Positions 37,837 to 50,512 are shown, counted from the first letter of the stretch. The stretch is DNA of 64,000 nucleotides from Apostichopus japonicus (GCF_037975245.1 NC_092576.1:31412611-31476610); one strand, 5' to 3'. Notes: a model not told the origin generated them from the letters alone. Numbers and translations: made by a program.

Positions 37837-38507
37837 CCCTCCACTTTGTACTTTTGTGGCAAAACAAATGAATACAAAAAAAAAATAATAAAGTTGAACG
37901 CAGGTATCTGTTATATGTAAGTTCCTTCAGATGTTCACAATTTTTGAAATAGATCTTAAGTTCAGGAATAATATATGTTGTAAATGGTACTAAACTATAA
38001 AGCAATCACAGAATGTTCTGCTAATTCCAATCATGATAATATCTTTTGTGAACGGTATAATAGCTTGGCCTTTTCTCCATCAGTTGCAATTTAGAATCGC
38101 AATCTAAAGTTAAGTAACATCAGCTGTTAAATAAAGCTTGAAAGAAGTACAGGATAACAAAAACAATTTATAATATAGATTGAAAGCAGCACAGGATAGC
38201 AAACAGCTAATTATAATATGTGATGCAGGCAAGCAACACAGGATAGCGTTAAGAGCTTCAGTAATAAATGAAGCTTGAAAGTATTACAGGATACTGAACA
38301 ACGGCTTCTAGTCAGAAGAACAGCTATTAATAATGCGAGTTGAATACTCTTCTTTAGGCTAGCAGTCTTGTATACTAGGAACTTAATTCTGCACTTGGCT
38401 TTCATGTTATTTTTGAGTCAAAAGAAAAGACATAAATATTTAAATGCAAAACCTTTGACCCACATCAGACTCCTAACATCTCAGTGATTCGGCTTACTAT
38501 TTTCCAT

Positions 38508-38820
38508 CAGGGGCGTATCCAGGATTTACTAGCCCGGGGGCGCGAATTACTATCTAAGCGGAGCGCCACCATTGGTTGGCGCGCAGCGTATAAGAAAATT
38601 TCTGGTTTTGATACTCCCAGATCACCGGAAATGAAAATTCTTGGGCTTGAAAATTCCCAACCAGATGTACACTTTTGCCTGAGAACCAAGTATTTCCCAA
38701 AAGTTTTTTTCCCAATCCATAACCTTTTTGAAGATTGTCACCAGTCACGCATCATGTTCGAACTCATCGCATCTCCTGTGGATCATTGCTTTTGTAGGTG
38801 ATTCTACGTCGCGGCCCACA
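38508..38820 (+). mobile_element. hAT-like element, left end and body
   Basis: Begins CAGGGGCGTATCCAGGATTT and carries the family block gcggagcgccaccattggttggcg followed by agcgtataagaaaa, also found at about 39670-39720 and 51598-51645. A candidate matching right end (CCCCTGGATACGCACCTG) lies at about 40339-40356, which would make a roughly 1.85-kb composite, but only a partial tccat match flanks the two ends. Confidence 0.5.
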
Positions 38821-39029
38821 GTACCCGACAGCCCCACTTTTGAAGGTTTTAAGCCAATTTTTGGTAAGAATTTAAATGTTCATATTTCTCGTGATTAAAC
38901 TCACTTCAAGTCATACGTGTTGTTGCCATAAATTTCATCTATAGACAACCAATATTAAAAAAACCCTCCTATAACGGCTATTATAAAACTTCGTTGAAGG
39001 AAATGAAAAAAATACCAGATATTTCCGAA

Positions 39030-39530
39030 CCGAACACTGCACACATAGGTCAAGGAGGCGGCGGGGGGTGGGGGGGGCGAACGAAATATTTCTTTCTGAA
39101 AATTCGGGCAATATGCTGAGAATTTTTCGGGCAACTATACTGAAAGAAAAATACGTTGCAATAATGTAGCTAAAGGAAATGAATAGTTTAAAAATTATCT
39201 CCTTGGTAATTAAAATATAGTTCTAAGCTTGTCCGACTAATTCGCCATTACTAATGTAAAAGAGAGTTTTGACATAATTGGACCTCCATTCTTTTTCTCC
39301 ATCTACAAAGAACAATTCATTGTTTATATGAGCATCCCGCGGTATACTGCGCAACTTTCAGCGACCGTACGGTACGTGATGGCATGCGATGTAATAACCG
39401 ATGCTACCTTATGTGATATTGACATTAACCTGTTGAATGCGCGCAGAGCGCGCGAAATGTTGGTTATATTTTTCGGGCAAGTCGTTACAGCTCCCCAAAT
39501 CAAATTGGGCTCCTTCGCCTCTGACTACAC
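39030..39530 (-). mobile_element. Inverted, diverged copy of the 36720-type element
   Basis: Read on the minus strand it shows the same landmarks as 36720-37253: GGAGCCCAATTTGATTTGG, GCTGTAACGACTTGCCCGAAAAATATAACC, gcgcgc runs, the cggttattacatcgcatgcc hairpin loop area, and gcccgaaaaattctcag near the far end. Only one hairpin arm is kept. The left terminus is not clean. Confidence 0.65.
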
Positions 39531-39599
39531 ACATAGACAGTTTTGAGGCTGTTCTGCCTGGAACGCCATTTTCATGCTCACTGATATGATGTGATATCT

Positions 39600-39780
39600 A
39601 CTGTTTGCTTTAAAAATTCGAAAAGGCGCGTAGCGAAGTTTTGCCAAGGGAGGGGCGAAGCCTGTTGGCAAACTATCTACGCATAGCGCCACCATGGGTT
39701 GGCGCGAAGCGTACAAGAAAATGTTGGCCGAAAATGCCTCCCAGATCGCTGAAAATGACACTTCCCATGCCTTGTTAGTT
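39600..39780 (+). mobile_element. Internal fragment of CAGGGGCGTA-type hAT-like family
   Basis: Contains gcatagcgccaccatgggttggcg followed by cgaagcgtacaagaaaatg, aligned with 38560-38600 and 51598-51640. No termini are visible. Confidence 0.55.
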
Positions 39781-40185
39781 GCATCTAAGCACTTTCTATA
39801 TTGAATTTACTAGCGATATCATAAAAAAAAATATGCTCGGGGGGGGGGGCGGTCGCCCCATTCCCGAAATGCGTCATGTTCCCCGACGACTCGATCGAGT
39901 TCGAGACCAGCCACAGTTTGTTTCATAGTACAATTGTTTAAGGCGTCCATACACGCACACGCGTTATGATAGACCATATATAGTATATATATAGAAACAT
40001 TAGGGAGAGAAGAAAAATGGAAACGTCAAAAAATGGAGTTGTTGGTGTAAGGGGTAGGGTGAGGCGCACGCCCCATCCGAAATCCTCGATCCGTCACTGG
40101 CTACCCGGCCATGTGTTACTAATATGGTTCAGTGCTGTAATGATGTCACTGTTCCTCTTTCTTTTCCCGGTGTCTTGGCGTTTAT

Positions 40186-40323
40186 ATTGTACTCCCTCCT
40201 TTTCTCTCTTTTTTTTTTCTTTTCCCTTCCTTCCTCTCCTCCTGTTTTTTCCCCTCATTTTTCATTTCCCCCTCTTTTTTCTTTTATTGTTCTCTTTTTT
40301 TTTCTCTCCTCTTTTTCTTACCA
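40186..40323 (+). repeat. Polypyrimidine tract (~135 bp)
   Basis: Nearly uninterrupted C/T on the plus strand with a handful of A or G. Long polypurine-polypyrimidine tracts can form triplex DNA. They are also common decay products in introns and transposons. Confidence 0.85.
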
Positions 40324-40509
40324 GCGCCCCCAACAAACCCCTGGATACGCACCTGTCCATATCAATGTGGAGGTACTAAATATGTACTGATGTGGTAATT
40401 TCAAGGCTCGCATCATTCTTTAAATTATGTCTAGCCCTGCAGATTGACAATTTTGTCATAATGAGATAGGATGAACTATTTCATGGTGATTTCTGTTGTA
40501 CAACTAACT

Positions 40510-40577
40510 AGGGATGCACCGGATATCCGGTCCGGCCGGACTATCCGGCCGGATAGTGAGCAATTATCCGAGATACG
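40510..40577. mobile_element. Short hAT-like scrap
   Basis: TAGGGATGCACCGGATATCCGG-type start followed by self-complementary ccggccgga motifs and ending at CGAGATACGCCCCTG, the inverted form of CAGGGGCGTATC. Two element families may be joined here. Confidence 0.45.
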
Positions 40578-41157
40578 CCCCTGATATGTGTAATCTATCC
40601 CATACTAACTATATAGCATACTGTGTATGTTGTTACCTGGTACCTACTGTACAGTAATAACCATAGCACATTGTATACAATATATTTGTAAACTATCCCA
40701 TACTACGTATAGCACATTGTGCACAGTTTGTGTTAACTATTCCATACTAACTACATAGCATATTGTGTGTGTAGTTTCCTGATACCTATTGTACAGTAAT
40801 AACTATAGCACATTGCATACAGTATGCAGTATACAGTATGCAGCACATTGCACAGTAATAATATTAATAATACAGTGGATTTACATAGTGCCAAGTCAGA
40901 AAGAGGTAGCTGCACTCTGCGGTTAACAAAACCAGTCAAGCGCAGTCAAAAAGAAAAAGTAAAGAAATAAGTCTTTACATAACTCTTCAATGTCTGATAA
41001 CTACAGCACAATGTATAGGGTACATGTGTTAAACTATCGCTACTAACTATAGCACACTGTGTATGTAGTATTCCTCAACTGTGTAACCTGGTAGTCTAAC
41101 AAGTGTGTTTAAATTATACATATATGTATATACCTAATAACCATGTAGGATAGTGTG
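40578..41157. repeat. Degenerate left edge of the minisatellite
   Basis: Repeated phrases (ctatcccatactaactata, gtacagtaataaccatagcac, attgtatacaatata) recur at about 90-170-base spacing and resemble the 48-bp unit downstream (tacctagtaaccatagcat, tatacagtatg). It looks like an older, decayed part of the same array. Confidence 0.6.
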
Positions 41158-41534
41158 CAAGGGCGTAGGAACGGGGGGGGGGGGGGGGCTGGGGGGCGCC
41201 AGCCCCCCAGTGAAAAATATGGTGGGGCGGAAGTATCACTCCGCCCCCCCCACTCCGCAAGTCAGAAAACCCCTTTTTCATTTCCAAATGAGAAAAATAT
41301 ATCATTTGGAGCACCATATTGTATCTATAAGGTCAGGTGAAAATGCAAAATTATTTACAAAATGGAGTGGCTGGGTGTTGAAGTGTGCTATATTGCACCA
41401 AATTGAATTTGAGGCCACCTGGAAATGCAAAAAATTCCAAAGGGGAGGGGGACACCCTCTCCCCTTAAACCCCTCCCCCGGGCCGGCCATCAGTTTTCAG
41501 CCCCCCCACTCAAAAGTACCTTCCTACGCCACTG
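41158..41534. mobile_element. Non-autonomous hAT-like element, 377 bp, inside the satellite region
   Basis: The left end CAAGGGCGTAGGAAC and right end GTACCTTCCTACGCCACTG are inverted-repeat related (GGCGTAGGAA shared). The 8 bases outside are ATAGTGTG and AGTGTGTG (6 of 8 equal), consistent with an aged 8-bp duplication. G-rich left and C-rich right subterminal runs match the other elements in this window. No coding capacity. Confidence 0.65.
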
Positions 41535-41682
41535 AGTGTGTGTATAGGGTGTCTCACTCAGGGACGTCGCTAGCCCCAACATGTGAAATTTTTCAGTAAA
41601 TTGTTCAGATAACAAGATAAAATCTTATCAAAAAGCAGAAAAATGTTGGAATCCTCAGTTGCTTTAACAGAGCAATTGAACA

Positions 41683-41812
41683 ATTTTCTGCAATCTGGTT
41701 AATTGACAACTTATCATATCTCATGAATTGGACATTTTGCTGCAAAATGTTTAATTGACAACTTATCTTATCTCGTCAATTGGACATTTTTTTGGCAAAA
41801 TGTTCAACACGT
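41683..41812. repeat. ~60-bp tandem repeat, 2 copies
   Basis: gttaattgacaacttatc(a/t)tatctc followed by (a)attggacattttg(c)tgcaaaatgtt occurs twice in a row just before the main minisatellite. Confidence 0.7.
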
Positions 41813-41845
41813 TCACTTCATTCCAACTGAGCAATTGAAAAATTA

Positions 41846-44800
41846 CAGTATGTTTCAACTATGTACAGCTACCTAGTAACCATAGCATGTATACAGTATG
41901 TTTATATGTACAGCTACCTAGTAACCATAGCATGCCTATAGTATGCTTCAATCATGTACAACTACCTAGTAACCATACCATGCCTATAGTATGTCTCAAC
42001 TATGTACAGCTACCTAGTAACCATAGCATGCCTATAGTATGTTTCAACTATGTACAGCTACCTAGTAACCATAGCATGCCTATATTATGTTTCAACTATG
42101 TACAGCTACCTAGTAACCATAGCATGCCTCTAGTATGCTTCAACCATGTAAAACTACCTAGTAACCAAAGCATGCCTATAGTATGTCTCAACTATGTACA
42201 GCTACCAAGTAACCATAGCATGCCTATAGTATGTTTCAACTATGTACAGCTACCTAGTAACCATAGCATGCCTATATTATGTTTCAACTATGTACAGCTA
42301 CCTAGTAACCATAGCATGCCTCTAGTATGCTTCAACCATGTACAACTACCTAGTAACCACAGCATGCCTATAGTATGTCTCAACTATGTACAGCTACCTA
42401 GTAACCATAGCATGCCTATAGTATGTTTCAACTATGTACAGCTACCAAGTAACCATAGCATGCCTCTAGTATGCTTCAACCATGTACAACTACCTAGTAA
42501 CCATAGCATGCCTATAGTATGTCTCAACTATGTACAGCTACCTAGTAACCATAGCATGCCTCTAGTATGCTTCAACCATGTACAACTACCTAGTAACCAT
42601 AGCATGCCTATAGTATGTCTCAACTATGTACAGCTACCTAGTAACCATAGCATGCCTATAGTATGTTTCGACTATGTACAGCTACCTAGTAACCATAGCA
42701 TGCCTATATTGTGTTCCAACTATGTACAGCTACCTAGTAACCATAGCATGCCTCTAGTATGCTTCAACCATGTACAACTACCTAGTAACCATAGCATGCC
42801 TATAGTATGTCTCAACTATGTACAGCTACCTAGTAACCATAGCATGCCTATAGTATGTTTCGACTATGTACAGCTACCTAGTAACCATAGCATGCCTATA
42901 TTGTGTTCCAACTATGTACAGCTACCTAGTAACCATAGCATGCCTCTAGTATGCTTCGACCATATACAACTACCAAGTAACCATAGCATGCCATGTTTCA
43001 ACCATGTACAACTACCAGATTACCATAGCATGCCTATAGTATGTTTCAACCATGTACAGCTACCTAGTAACCATAGCATTTATACAGTATGCTTCAACCA
43101 TGTAAAACTACTTAGTAACCAAAGCATGCCTATAGTATGTCTCAACTATGTACAGCTACCAAGTAACCATAGCATGCCTATAGTATGTTTCAACTATGTA
43201 CAGCTACCTAGTAACCATAGCATGCCTATATTATGTTTCAACTATGTACAGCTACCTAGTAACCATAGCATGCCTCTAGTATGCTTCAACCATGTACAAC
43301 TACCTAGTAACCATAGCATGCCTATAGTATGTCTCAACTATGTACAGCTACCTAGTAACCATAGCATGCCTATAGTATGTTTCAACTATGTACAGCTACC
43401 AAGTAACCATAGCATGCCTCTAGTATGCTTCAACCATGTACAACTACCTAGTAACCATAGCATGCCTATAGTATGTCTCAACTATGTACAGCTACCTAGT
43501 AACCATAGCATGCCTCTAGTATGCTTCAACCATGTACAACTACCTAGTAACCATAGCATGCCTATAGTATGTCTCAACTATGTACAGCTACCTAGTAACC
43601 ATAGCATGCCTATAGTATGTTTCGACTATGTACAGCTACCTAGTAACCATAGCATGCCTATAGTATGATTCAGCTATGTACAGCTACCTAGTAACCATAG
43701 CATGCTTACAGTATGTTTCAACCATGTACAGCTACCTAGTAACCATTGCATGTAAACAGTTTGTCTGAACTATGTACAGCTACCTAGTAACCATAACATG
43801 TATACAATATGTTTCAACCATGTACAGCTACCAAGTAACCATAGCATGCCTCTAGTATGCTTCAACCATGTACAACTACCTAGTAACCATAGCATGCCTA
43901 TAGTATGTCTCAACTATGTACAGCTACCTAGTAACCATAGCATGCCTCTAGTATGCTTCAACCATGTACAACTACCTAGTAACCATAGCATGCCTATAGT
44001 ATGTCTCAACTATGTACAGCTACCTAGTAACCATAGCATGCCTATAGTATGTTTCGACTATGTACAGCTACCTAGTAACCATAGCATGCCTATATTGTGT
44101 TCCAACTATGTACAGCTACCTAGTAACCATAGCATGCCTCTAGTATGCTTCGACCATATACAACTACCAAGTAACCATAGCATGCCATGTTTCAACCATG
44201 TACAACTACCAGATTACCATAGCATGCCTATAGTATGTTTCAACCATGTAAAGCTACCTAGTAACCATAGCATTTATACAGTATGCTTCAACCATGTAAA
44301 ACTACCTAGTAACCAAAGCATGCCTATAGTATGTCTCAACTATGTACAGCTACCAAGTAACCATAGCATGCCTATAGTATGTTTCAACTATGTACAGCTA
44401 CCTAGTAACCATAGCATGCCTATATTATGTTTCAACTATGTACAGCTACCTAGTAACCATAGCATGCCTCTAGTATGCTTCAACCATGTACAACTACCTA
44501 GTAACCATAGCATGCCTATAGTATGTCTCAACTATGTACAGCTACCTAGTAACCATAGCATGCCTATAGTATGTTTCAACTATGTACAGCTACCAAGTAA
44601 CCATAGCATGCCTCTAGTATGCTTCAACCATGTACAACTACCTAGTAACCATAGCATGCCTATAGTATGTCTCAACTATGTACAGCTACCTAGTAACCAT
44701 AGCATGCCTATAGTATGTTTCGACTATGTACAGCTACCTAGTAACCATAGCATGCCTATATTGTGTTCCAACTATGTACAGCTACCTAGTAACCATAGCA

Positions 44801-47600
44801 TGCCTCTAGTATGCTTCGACCATATACAACTACCAAGTAACCATAGCATGCCATGTTTCAACCATGTACAACTACCAGATTACCATAGCATGCCTATAGT
44901 ATGTTTCAACCATGTACAGCTACCTAGTAACCATAGCATTTATACAGTATGCTTCAACCATGTAAAACTACCTAGTAACCAAAGCATGCCTATAGTATGT
45001 CTCAACTATGTACAGCTACCAAGTAACCATAGCATGCCTATAGTATGTTTCAACTATGTACAGCTACCTAGTAACCATAGCATGCCTATATTATGTTTCA
45101 ACTATGTACAGCTACCTAGTAACCATAGCATGCCTCTAGTATGCTTCAACCATGTACAACTACCTAGTAACCATAGCATGCCTATAGTATGTCTCAACTA
45201 TGTACAGCTACCTAGTAACCATAGCATGCCTATAGTATGTTTCAACTATGTACAGCTACCAAGTAACCATAGCATGCCTCTAGTATGCTTCAACCATGTA
45301 CAACTACCTAGTAACCATAGCATGCCTATAGTATGTCTCAACTATGTACAGCTACCTAGTAACCATAGCATGCCTCTAGTATGCTTCAACCATGTACAAC
45401 TACCTAGTAACCATAGCATGCCTATAGTATGTCTCAACTATGTACAGCTACCTAGTAACCATGGCATGTATACAACATGTTTCAACTATGTACAGCTACA
45501 TAGTAACCATAGCATGCCTATAGTATTTTTTGACCATGTTCAGCTACCTAGTAACCATAGCATGCCAATAGTATGATTCAACTATATACAGCTACCTAGT
45601 AACCATACCTTTTATATAGTATGTTTCAACCATGTACATGCAGCTACCTAGTTACCATAGCATGCCTATAGTATGTTTCAACCATGTACAGCTACCTAGT
45701 AACCATAGCATGTATATAGTATGATTCAACTATGTACAGCTTCCTAGTAACCATAGCATGTATACAGTATACTTCAACTTTGTACAGCTACCTAGTAACC
45801 ACAGCATGCCTATAGTATGTTTCAACTATGTACAGCTACCTAGTAACCATAGCATGCCTACAGTATGCTTCAACCTTGTTCAAATACCTAGTAACCATAG
45901 CATGTAAACAGTATGTCTCAACTATGTACAGTTTTGTAGTAATGATAGCACGCGTACAATATACCTCAAGTATGTATACAGTATGTCTCAACTATGTACA
46001 GCTACCTAGTAACCATAGCATGCCTATAGTATGTTTCAACTATGTACAGCTACCTAGTAACCATGGCATGTATACATTATGTCTCAACTTTGTACAGCTA
46101 CCTAGTAACCATAGCATGTATACAGTATGTTTCAACTATGTACAGCTACCTAGTAACCATAGCATGCCTATAGTATGATTCAGCTATGTACAGCTACCTA
46201 GTAACCATAGCATGCTTACAGTATGTCTCAACTATGTACAGCTACCTAGTAACCATAGCATGTATACAGTATGTCTCAACTACGTACAGCTACCTAGTAA
46301 CCATAGCATGTATACAGTATGCTTCAACTATGTACAGCTACCTAGTAACCATAGCATGGCTCTAGTATGATTCAGCTATGTACAGCTACCTAGTAACCAT
46401 AGCATGCTTACAGTATGTTTCAACCATGTACAGCTACCTAGTAACCATAGCATGTAAACAGTTTGTCTGAACTATGTACAGCTACCTAGTAACCACAACA
46501 TGTCTACAGTATGTTTCAACCATGTACAGCTACCTAGTAACCAGAGCATGCCTATAGTATGTTTCAACTATTTACAGCTACCTATAGTAACCATAGCATG
46601 TATACAATATGATTCAACTATGTGCAGCTAACTAGTAACCATAGCATGCCTATAGTATGTTTCAACCATATACAGCTACCTAGACCATAGCATGTAAACA
46701 ATATGTTTCAACTATGTACAGCTACCTAGAAACCATAGCATGCTTACAGTATGTTTCAACCATGTACAGCTACCTAGTAACCATAGCATGTAAACAGTTC
46801 GTCTGAACTATGTACAGCTACCTAGTAACCATAACATGTATACAATATGTTTCAACCATGTACAGCTACCTAATAACCATAGCATGCCTATAGTATGTTT
46901 CAACTATTTACAGCTACCTATAGTAACCATAGCATGTATACAATATGATTCAACTATGTACAGCTAACTAGTAACCATAGCATGCCTATAGTATGTTTCA
47001 ACCATATACAGCTACCTAGTAACCATAGCATGTAAACAATATGTTTCAACTATGTACAGCTACCTAGTAACCATACCATGTATACAGTATGTCTCAACTA
47101 TGTACAGCTACCTAGTAACCATAGCATGCCTATAGTATGTTTCAACTATGTACATCTACCTAGTAACCATAGCATGTATACATTATGTCTCAACTATGTA
47201 CAGCTACCTAGTAACCATAGCATGTATACAGCATGTTTCAACCATATACAGCTACCTAGTAACCATAGCATGCCTATAGTATGATTCAACTATGTACAGC
47301 TACCTAGTAACCATAGCATTTATACAGTATGTTTCAACTATGTACAGCTACCTAGTAACAATAGCATGTATACAGTATGTTTCAACCATATACAGCTACC
47401 TAGTAACCACAGTATGTATATGGTATGATTCAACTATGTACAGCTACCTAGTAACCATAGCTTGCCTGCAGTATGTTTCAACTATGTACATCTACCTAGT
47501 AACCATAGCATGTAAACAGTATGTTTCAACTATATACAGCTGACTAGTAACCATATCATGTATACAGTATGTTTCAACCATGTACAGTTGATAGCACGCG
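41846..47600. repeat. 48-bp minisatellite array, ~120 copies
   Basis: The unit is tatgtacagctacctagtaa followed by ccatagcatgcctatagtatg and (t/c)tcaac, 48 bases. Because 48 is a multiple of 3 and one frame lacks stops, it yields open stretches at 41887-43668 and 43798-45576 reading (NYVQLPSNHSMPIVCF)n. Variant units carry gcatgtatacagtatg or an altered catgccatgtttc short unit. Blocks are duplicated: 42721-43602 and 44581-45462 are nearly identical (offset 1,860), and the short unit recurs at 42987, 44181 and 44847. The right third (45600-47600) is more diverged. Most likely non-coding satellite DNA; no start context, intron or domain supports a protein. Confidence 0.93.
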
Positions 47601-47732
47601 TACAATATACCTCAAGTTTGTAAACAGTTTTTAATTACCTGGTAACATCTATGGTATGGGACATACTTAACATTTATTCTCAACTACTGTATTTACAGAG
47701 CTAAGTATAGTATGAATTTATGTACTGTGTTT

Positions 47733-48000
47733 CTGTCTGAAGATCCTGTATATATTATACTGTATGCACTTGATGAAGTTTACCATGCATTAATATGCAC
47801 ACAGTATTTCTGTCTAAAGATCCTGTATATATTATACTGTATGCACTTGATGAAGTTTACCATGCATTGATATGCACACAGTATGTCTGTCTAAAGCTCC
47901 TGTATATATTATACTGTAGCACTTCATGAAGTTTACCATGCATTGATATGCACACAGTATGTCTGTCTAAAGATCCTGTATATATAATACTGTATGCCCT
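47733..48000. repeat. 77-bp tandem repeat, about 3.5 copies
   Basis: ctgtct(a/g)aag(a/c)tcctgtatat recurs at 47733, 47810, 47887 and 47963 (periods 77, 77, 76), each followed by tatactgtatgcacttgatg and tttaccatgcattgatatgc. A further partial unit lies far downstream at 50328-50385, so the intervening 2.3 kb may have been inserted into or expanded within this array. Confidence 0.9.
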
Positions 48001-48134
48001 CTTACAAATATTTCCTTCTTTTGCATGCGTGCAATTGTGGTATGTGCGCAGAGAGCTTGTGGGGAATGTGCAAATTGCGCTCTGTTGGAACGTTTTCATG
48101 CATGCAATTACTGTTGCATGCATGCAAATGATAA

Positions 48135-48275
48135 AATTGCACGCTCTGTGCACGCATGCAGGGGAATACAATTGCACGCTCCGGGTACGCATGCAGGGGA
48201 ATAAACTTGCACGCTCTGGGCACGCATGCAGGGGGATAAAATTGCATGCTCCGGGCACAAGTGCATAGAATTTAC
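48135..48275. repeat. 35/36-bp tandem repeat, 4 copies
   Basis: attgcacgctc(t/c)gggcacg followed by catgcaggggaata recurs at 48135, 48171, 48206 and 48241. Rich in GCATGC and alternating purine-pyrimidine steps. Confidence 0.85.
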
Positions 48276-48337
48276 ATGCATGCAATTCTTGCATGCGTGT
48301 GGGGAACATGCAAATTGCGCTCAATTGGAACGTTTTG

Positions 48338-48480
48338 ACGCATGCATCTTAAAAACGCACTCTGCTTGACAAACGTTTGCATGCATGCAAATTTGCATGC
48401 TGAATTTTCACGCATGCATTTTAAAAACGTGCTCTGCTTGACAAACTTTTGCATGCATGCACACATAATATCCATTTGGT
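48338..48480. repeat. 72-bp tandem repeat, 2 copies
   Basis: acgcatgcat(c/t)ttaaaaacg followed by ctctgcttgacaaac and ttgcatgcatgca occurs at 48338 and 48410. Confidence 0.85.
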
Positions 48481-49900
48481 ATATATATTAATTATGTGCA
48501 TTAATTACTGGATGAAAAACAAAATTAATATAAAAACGTGCATGGAATATTTTCAATTCTCTCTGAATTATAAGTTTTATTCAATATTAACTTCAGAACA
48601 ATTGAATGGTTAGTTTTTTTTCAATATTTACTTTGAAATTTAGAACAAAATAACTTCCCTGGAAGATTGAAATAGGTAGATAAAAAAGGGAATGGAATAT
48701 TTTCAATTCTCTCTTATTTACTTAGGAACAATTAAATGGTAAAACAAAATACATGGTATTGCACATTGCAATAGGAATAAGATTTATAAACAAGAGCCCA
48801 AGGGCGCTATGATGAATGTCACCAAGTTTCATGTAGATCCATCAATTGTTTAGTAATTTGACCTCAAATGACATGTATTTGTACATATAGGTAACATTGG
48901 TACATGTTCATCGTGTGTATATGTAAGGGTGTTAGCCACTGAAAATAAATGTGTTTTTCTTGATCAGAGAACTCTGGGTTTGGTGTGATGACCAAACACA
49001 GAGCAAGACACATAAAAATGGAAAACTCAACTGGCTTGGATCAAAATAAATTATAATTATGACTATCAAACAATATACAGCTTATCTGGGCCCAGTCAAA
49101 GAATTAAATAAAATAACTTACAGTTGTGAGCTGCGCACCCAAAAGTTAAAGTAAATACACTTAATATAAAAGTCTGTTCTGGTGAGTTGGACTGCTGGTG
49201 ACATCAAGTATTCTACGACATTATATCTTCCGCGACATCAGATATTAAACGACATCAGTATAGTTGAACACATTAGATGGTATTATGAATGTCCGATCCC
49301 AACAATATAGTATCCTTTAATTTATATGAAATAGTTCCAGGGTATCCTTTCAGTAAAATAATGTCAATATCCTTTGCAGTAAAATAATGTCCTTTATAAG
49401 TGATGGTTGTCCCGGAATATCTTTTATTGTAAAATAATATCCTTTATAGTAAATAGTATCCTTTAAAATAAATAGTGTCCCAGACTGTCAGTTGAATATA
49501 TCACAACCTCCATAAAATAGTAAGGACTACAGTAACTTGAGTGTAAATTAAGGTTTAAAACAAACTATCCAGCCATTAAAACTATCTTTCTCTTCTTTTG
49601 CAACTGCCTTGCTCCAATACTCATAGCCAACTGCCTGACTCCCTATACCCCTCACAAAACTCCTTTGTTCCTATAATATATACACACAGACCCCATTTCC
49701 TGTGAAGGCTAATTTCCAGGAAGAACAAGATAGTTGCCTAGCAACCCAGAAGAGGTAAGGTGTTAATCCACCCTTTTGCTGCCACAAGACAACATACGAA
49801 TATACTTTACAAATGCATAGCCCAGTGAGCACTGTACAGTGTACTAATAAACAAATAAAACTGGTACAAAAGAAACCTTTATGTAAGAGCTGACCATCTT
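48481..49900. other. AT-rich spacer inside the satellite cluster
   Basis: Contains a dispersed-repeat phrase at 48793-48850 (caagagcccaagggcgctat, then accaagtttcatgtagatcc) and diverged local repeats around 49310-49480 (atcctttatagtaaaataat). No gene seen. Confidence 0.45.
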
Positions 49901-50330
49901 ACATATGTGCCAATTGCACGCTTCAGATGTTAATTGCTGCACACTCCAAAATTTACAGAGTGCCAAATGCACGCTTCAATATTAACTGCACGCTTAAAAA
50001 TGAACAGTGTGCCAAATGCATGCATGACCACTTCAAAATTGTCCAAAGTTCCAATTGCACGCTTCAACCACACTCAAAGAGTCCAAAATGCATGCAATTG
50101 GACTTTTAAATGCGCATTTCAACTGGAGAAACGCGCTTCATGTCAACTCCACCCTATTTGCATGCATGCAAGTTGCATACGAGAATGCACGCAACAGCTC
50201 AAGCATACTGAGAGCGTTTAAACTACGTGCATAAAGCGTGCCCATGCAAACCGGTTGCGTGCTTTTCACTTGCACACAGTTTGCATGCAATTTGCACACG
50301 ATTTGCATGCTCTGATTTGTATAAGGGTGC
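49901..50330. repeat. Degenerate GCATGC / tgcacgcttca repeat
   Basis: Short phrases (ccaattgcacgcttca, gtgccaaatgcacgcttca, ccaaaatgcatgcaattgg) recur at irregular 40-70-base spacing, then a run of tttgcatgca motifs, ending in a partial 77-bp unit. Related in composition to 48000-48480. Confidence 0.6.
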
Positions 50331-50512
50331 ACTTGATGAAGTTTACCGTGTATTAATACGCACACAGTATGTCTGTCTAAATTCTAAGCAGTTAGCCCGT
50401 TTTTTGTGATGATGTAAAATATATTGATTTTTTTTCTTTTTCTTGAAACATCTCACGGGCGGCAAAAAATCACTGACGGGCCGCATGTGGCCCACAGGTT
50501 GTCCACCCTGCT

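Larger units (their letters stand above)
36100..37895 (+). pseudogene. 5'-truncated LINE (non-LTR retrotransposon), ORF2 remnant
   Basis: Reverse-transcriptase motifs appear in order: KLFSYGIRGTTLNWLESYIS (about 36150), CGVPQGSVLGPLLFILYIND (about 36280-36345), FADDTSIFF (catalytic ADD, about 36380), KFLGVNIDCKLSWRNHI (thumb, about 36525). After the nested element come ILQKAAIRHITHS and the C-terminal RATKTWNLL region, ending at about 37694. Two frame changes (near 36275 in an A-run, and about 36440-36490 where residues are missing) disrupt it. The 3' end has a hairpin at 37788-37836 and an A-rich tail at 37873-37895. The copy lacks the endonuclease and 5' part. Clade is not assigned. Confidence 0.85.

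Noticed and set aside
40017-40390. Hydrophobic Phe/Leu/Ser-rich frames as a membrane protein
   Set aside because: Caused by the long polypyrimidine tract; two overlapping frames show the same effect.
41887-45576. Two ~593-codon open frames as a repetitive protein gene
   Set aside because: They are explained by a stop-free 48-bp satellite unit. Edges of the frames fall at unit variants, and there is no splice, signal or domain evidence.
41846-47600. CRISPR-like array
   Set aside because: Direct tandem units without unique spacers, in eukaryotic DNA; a minisatellite.
47857-48475. Cys/His-rich minus-strand frames (up to 155 codons) resembling repeat proteins
   Set aside because: Generated by the tgcatgca-rich 35-, 72- and 77-bp tandem repeats.
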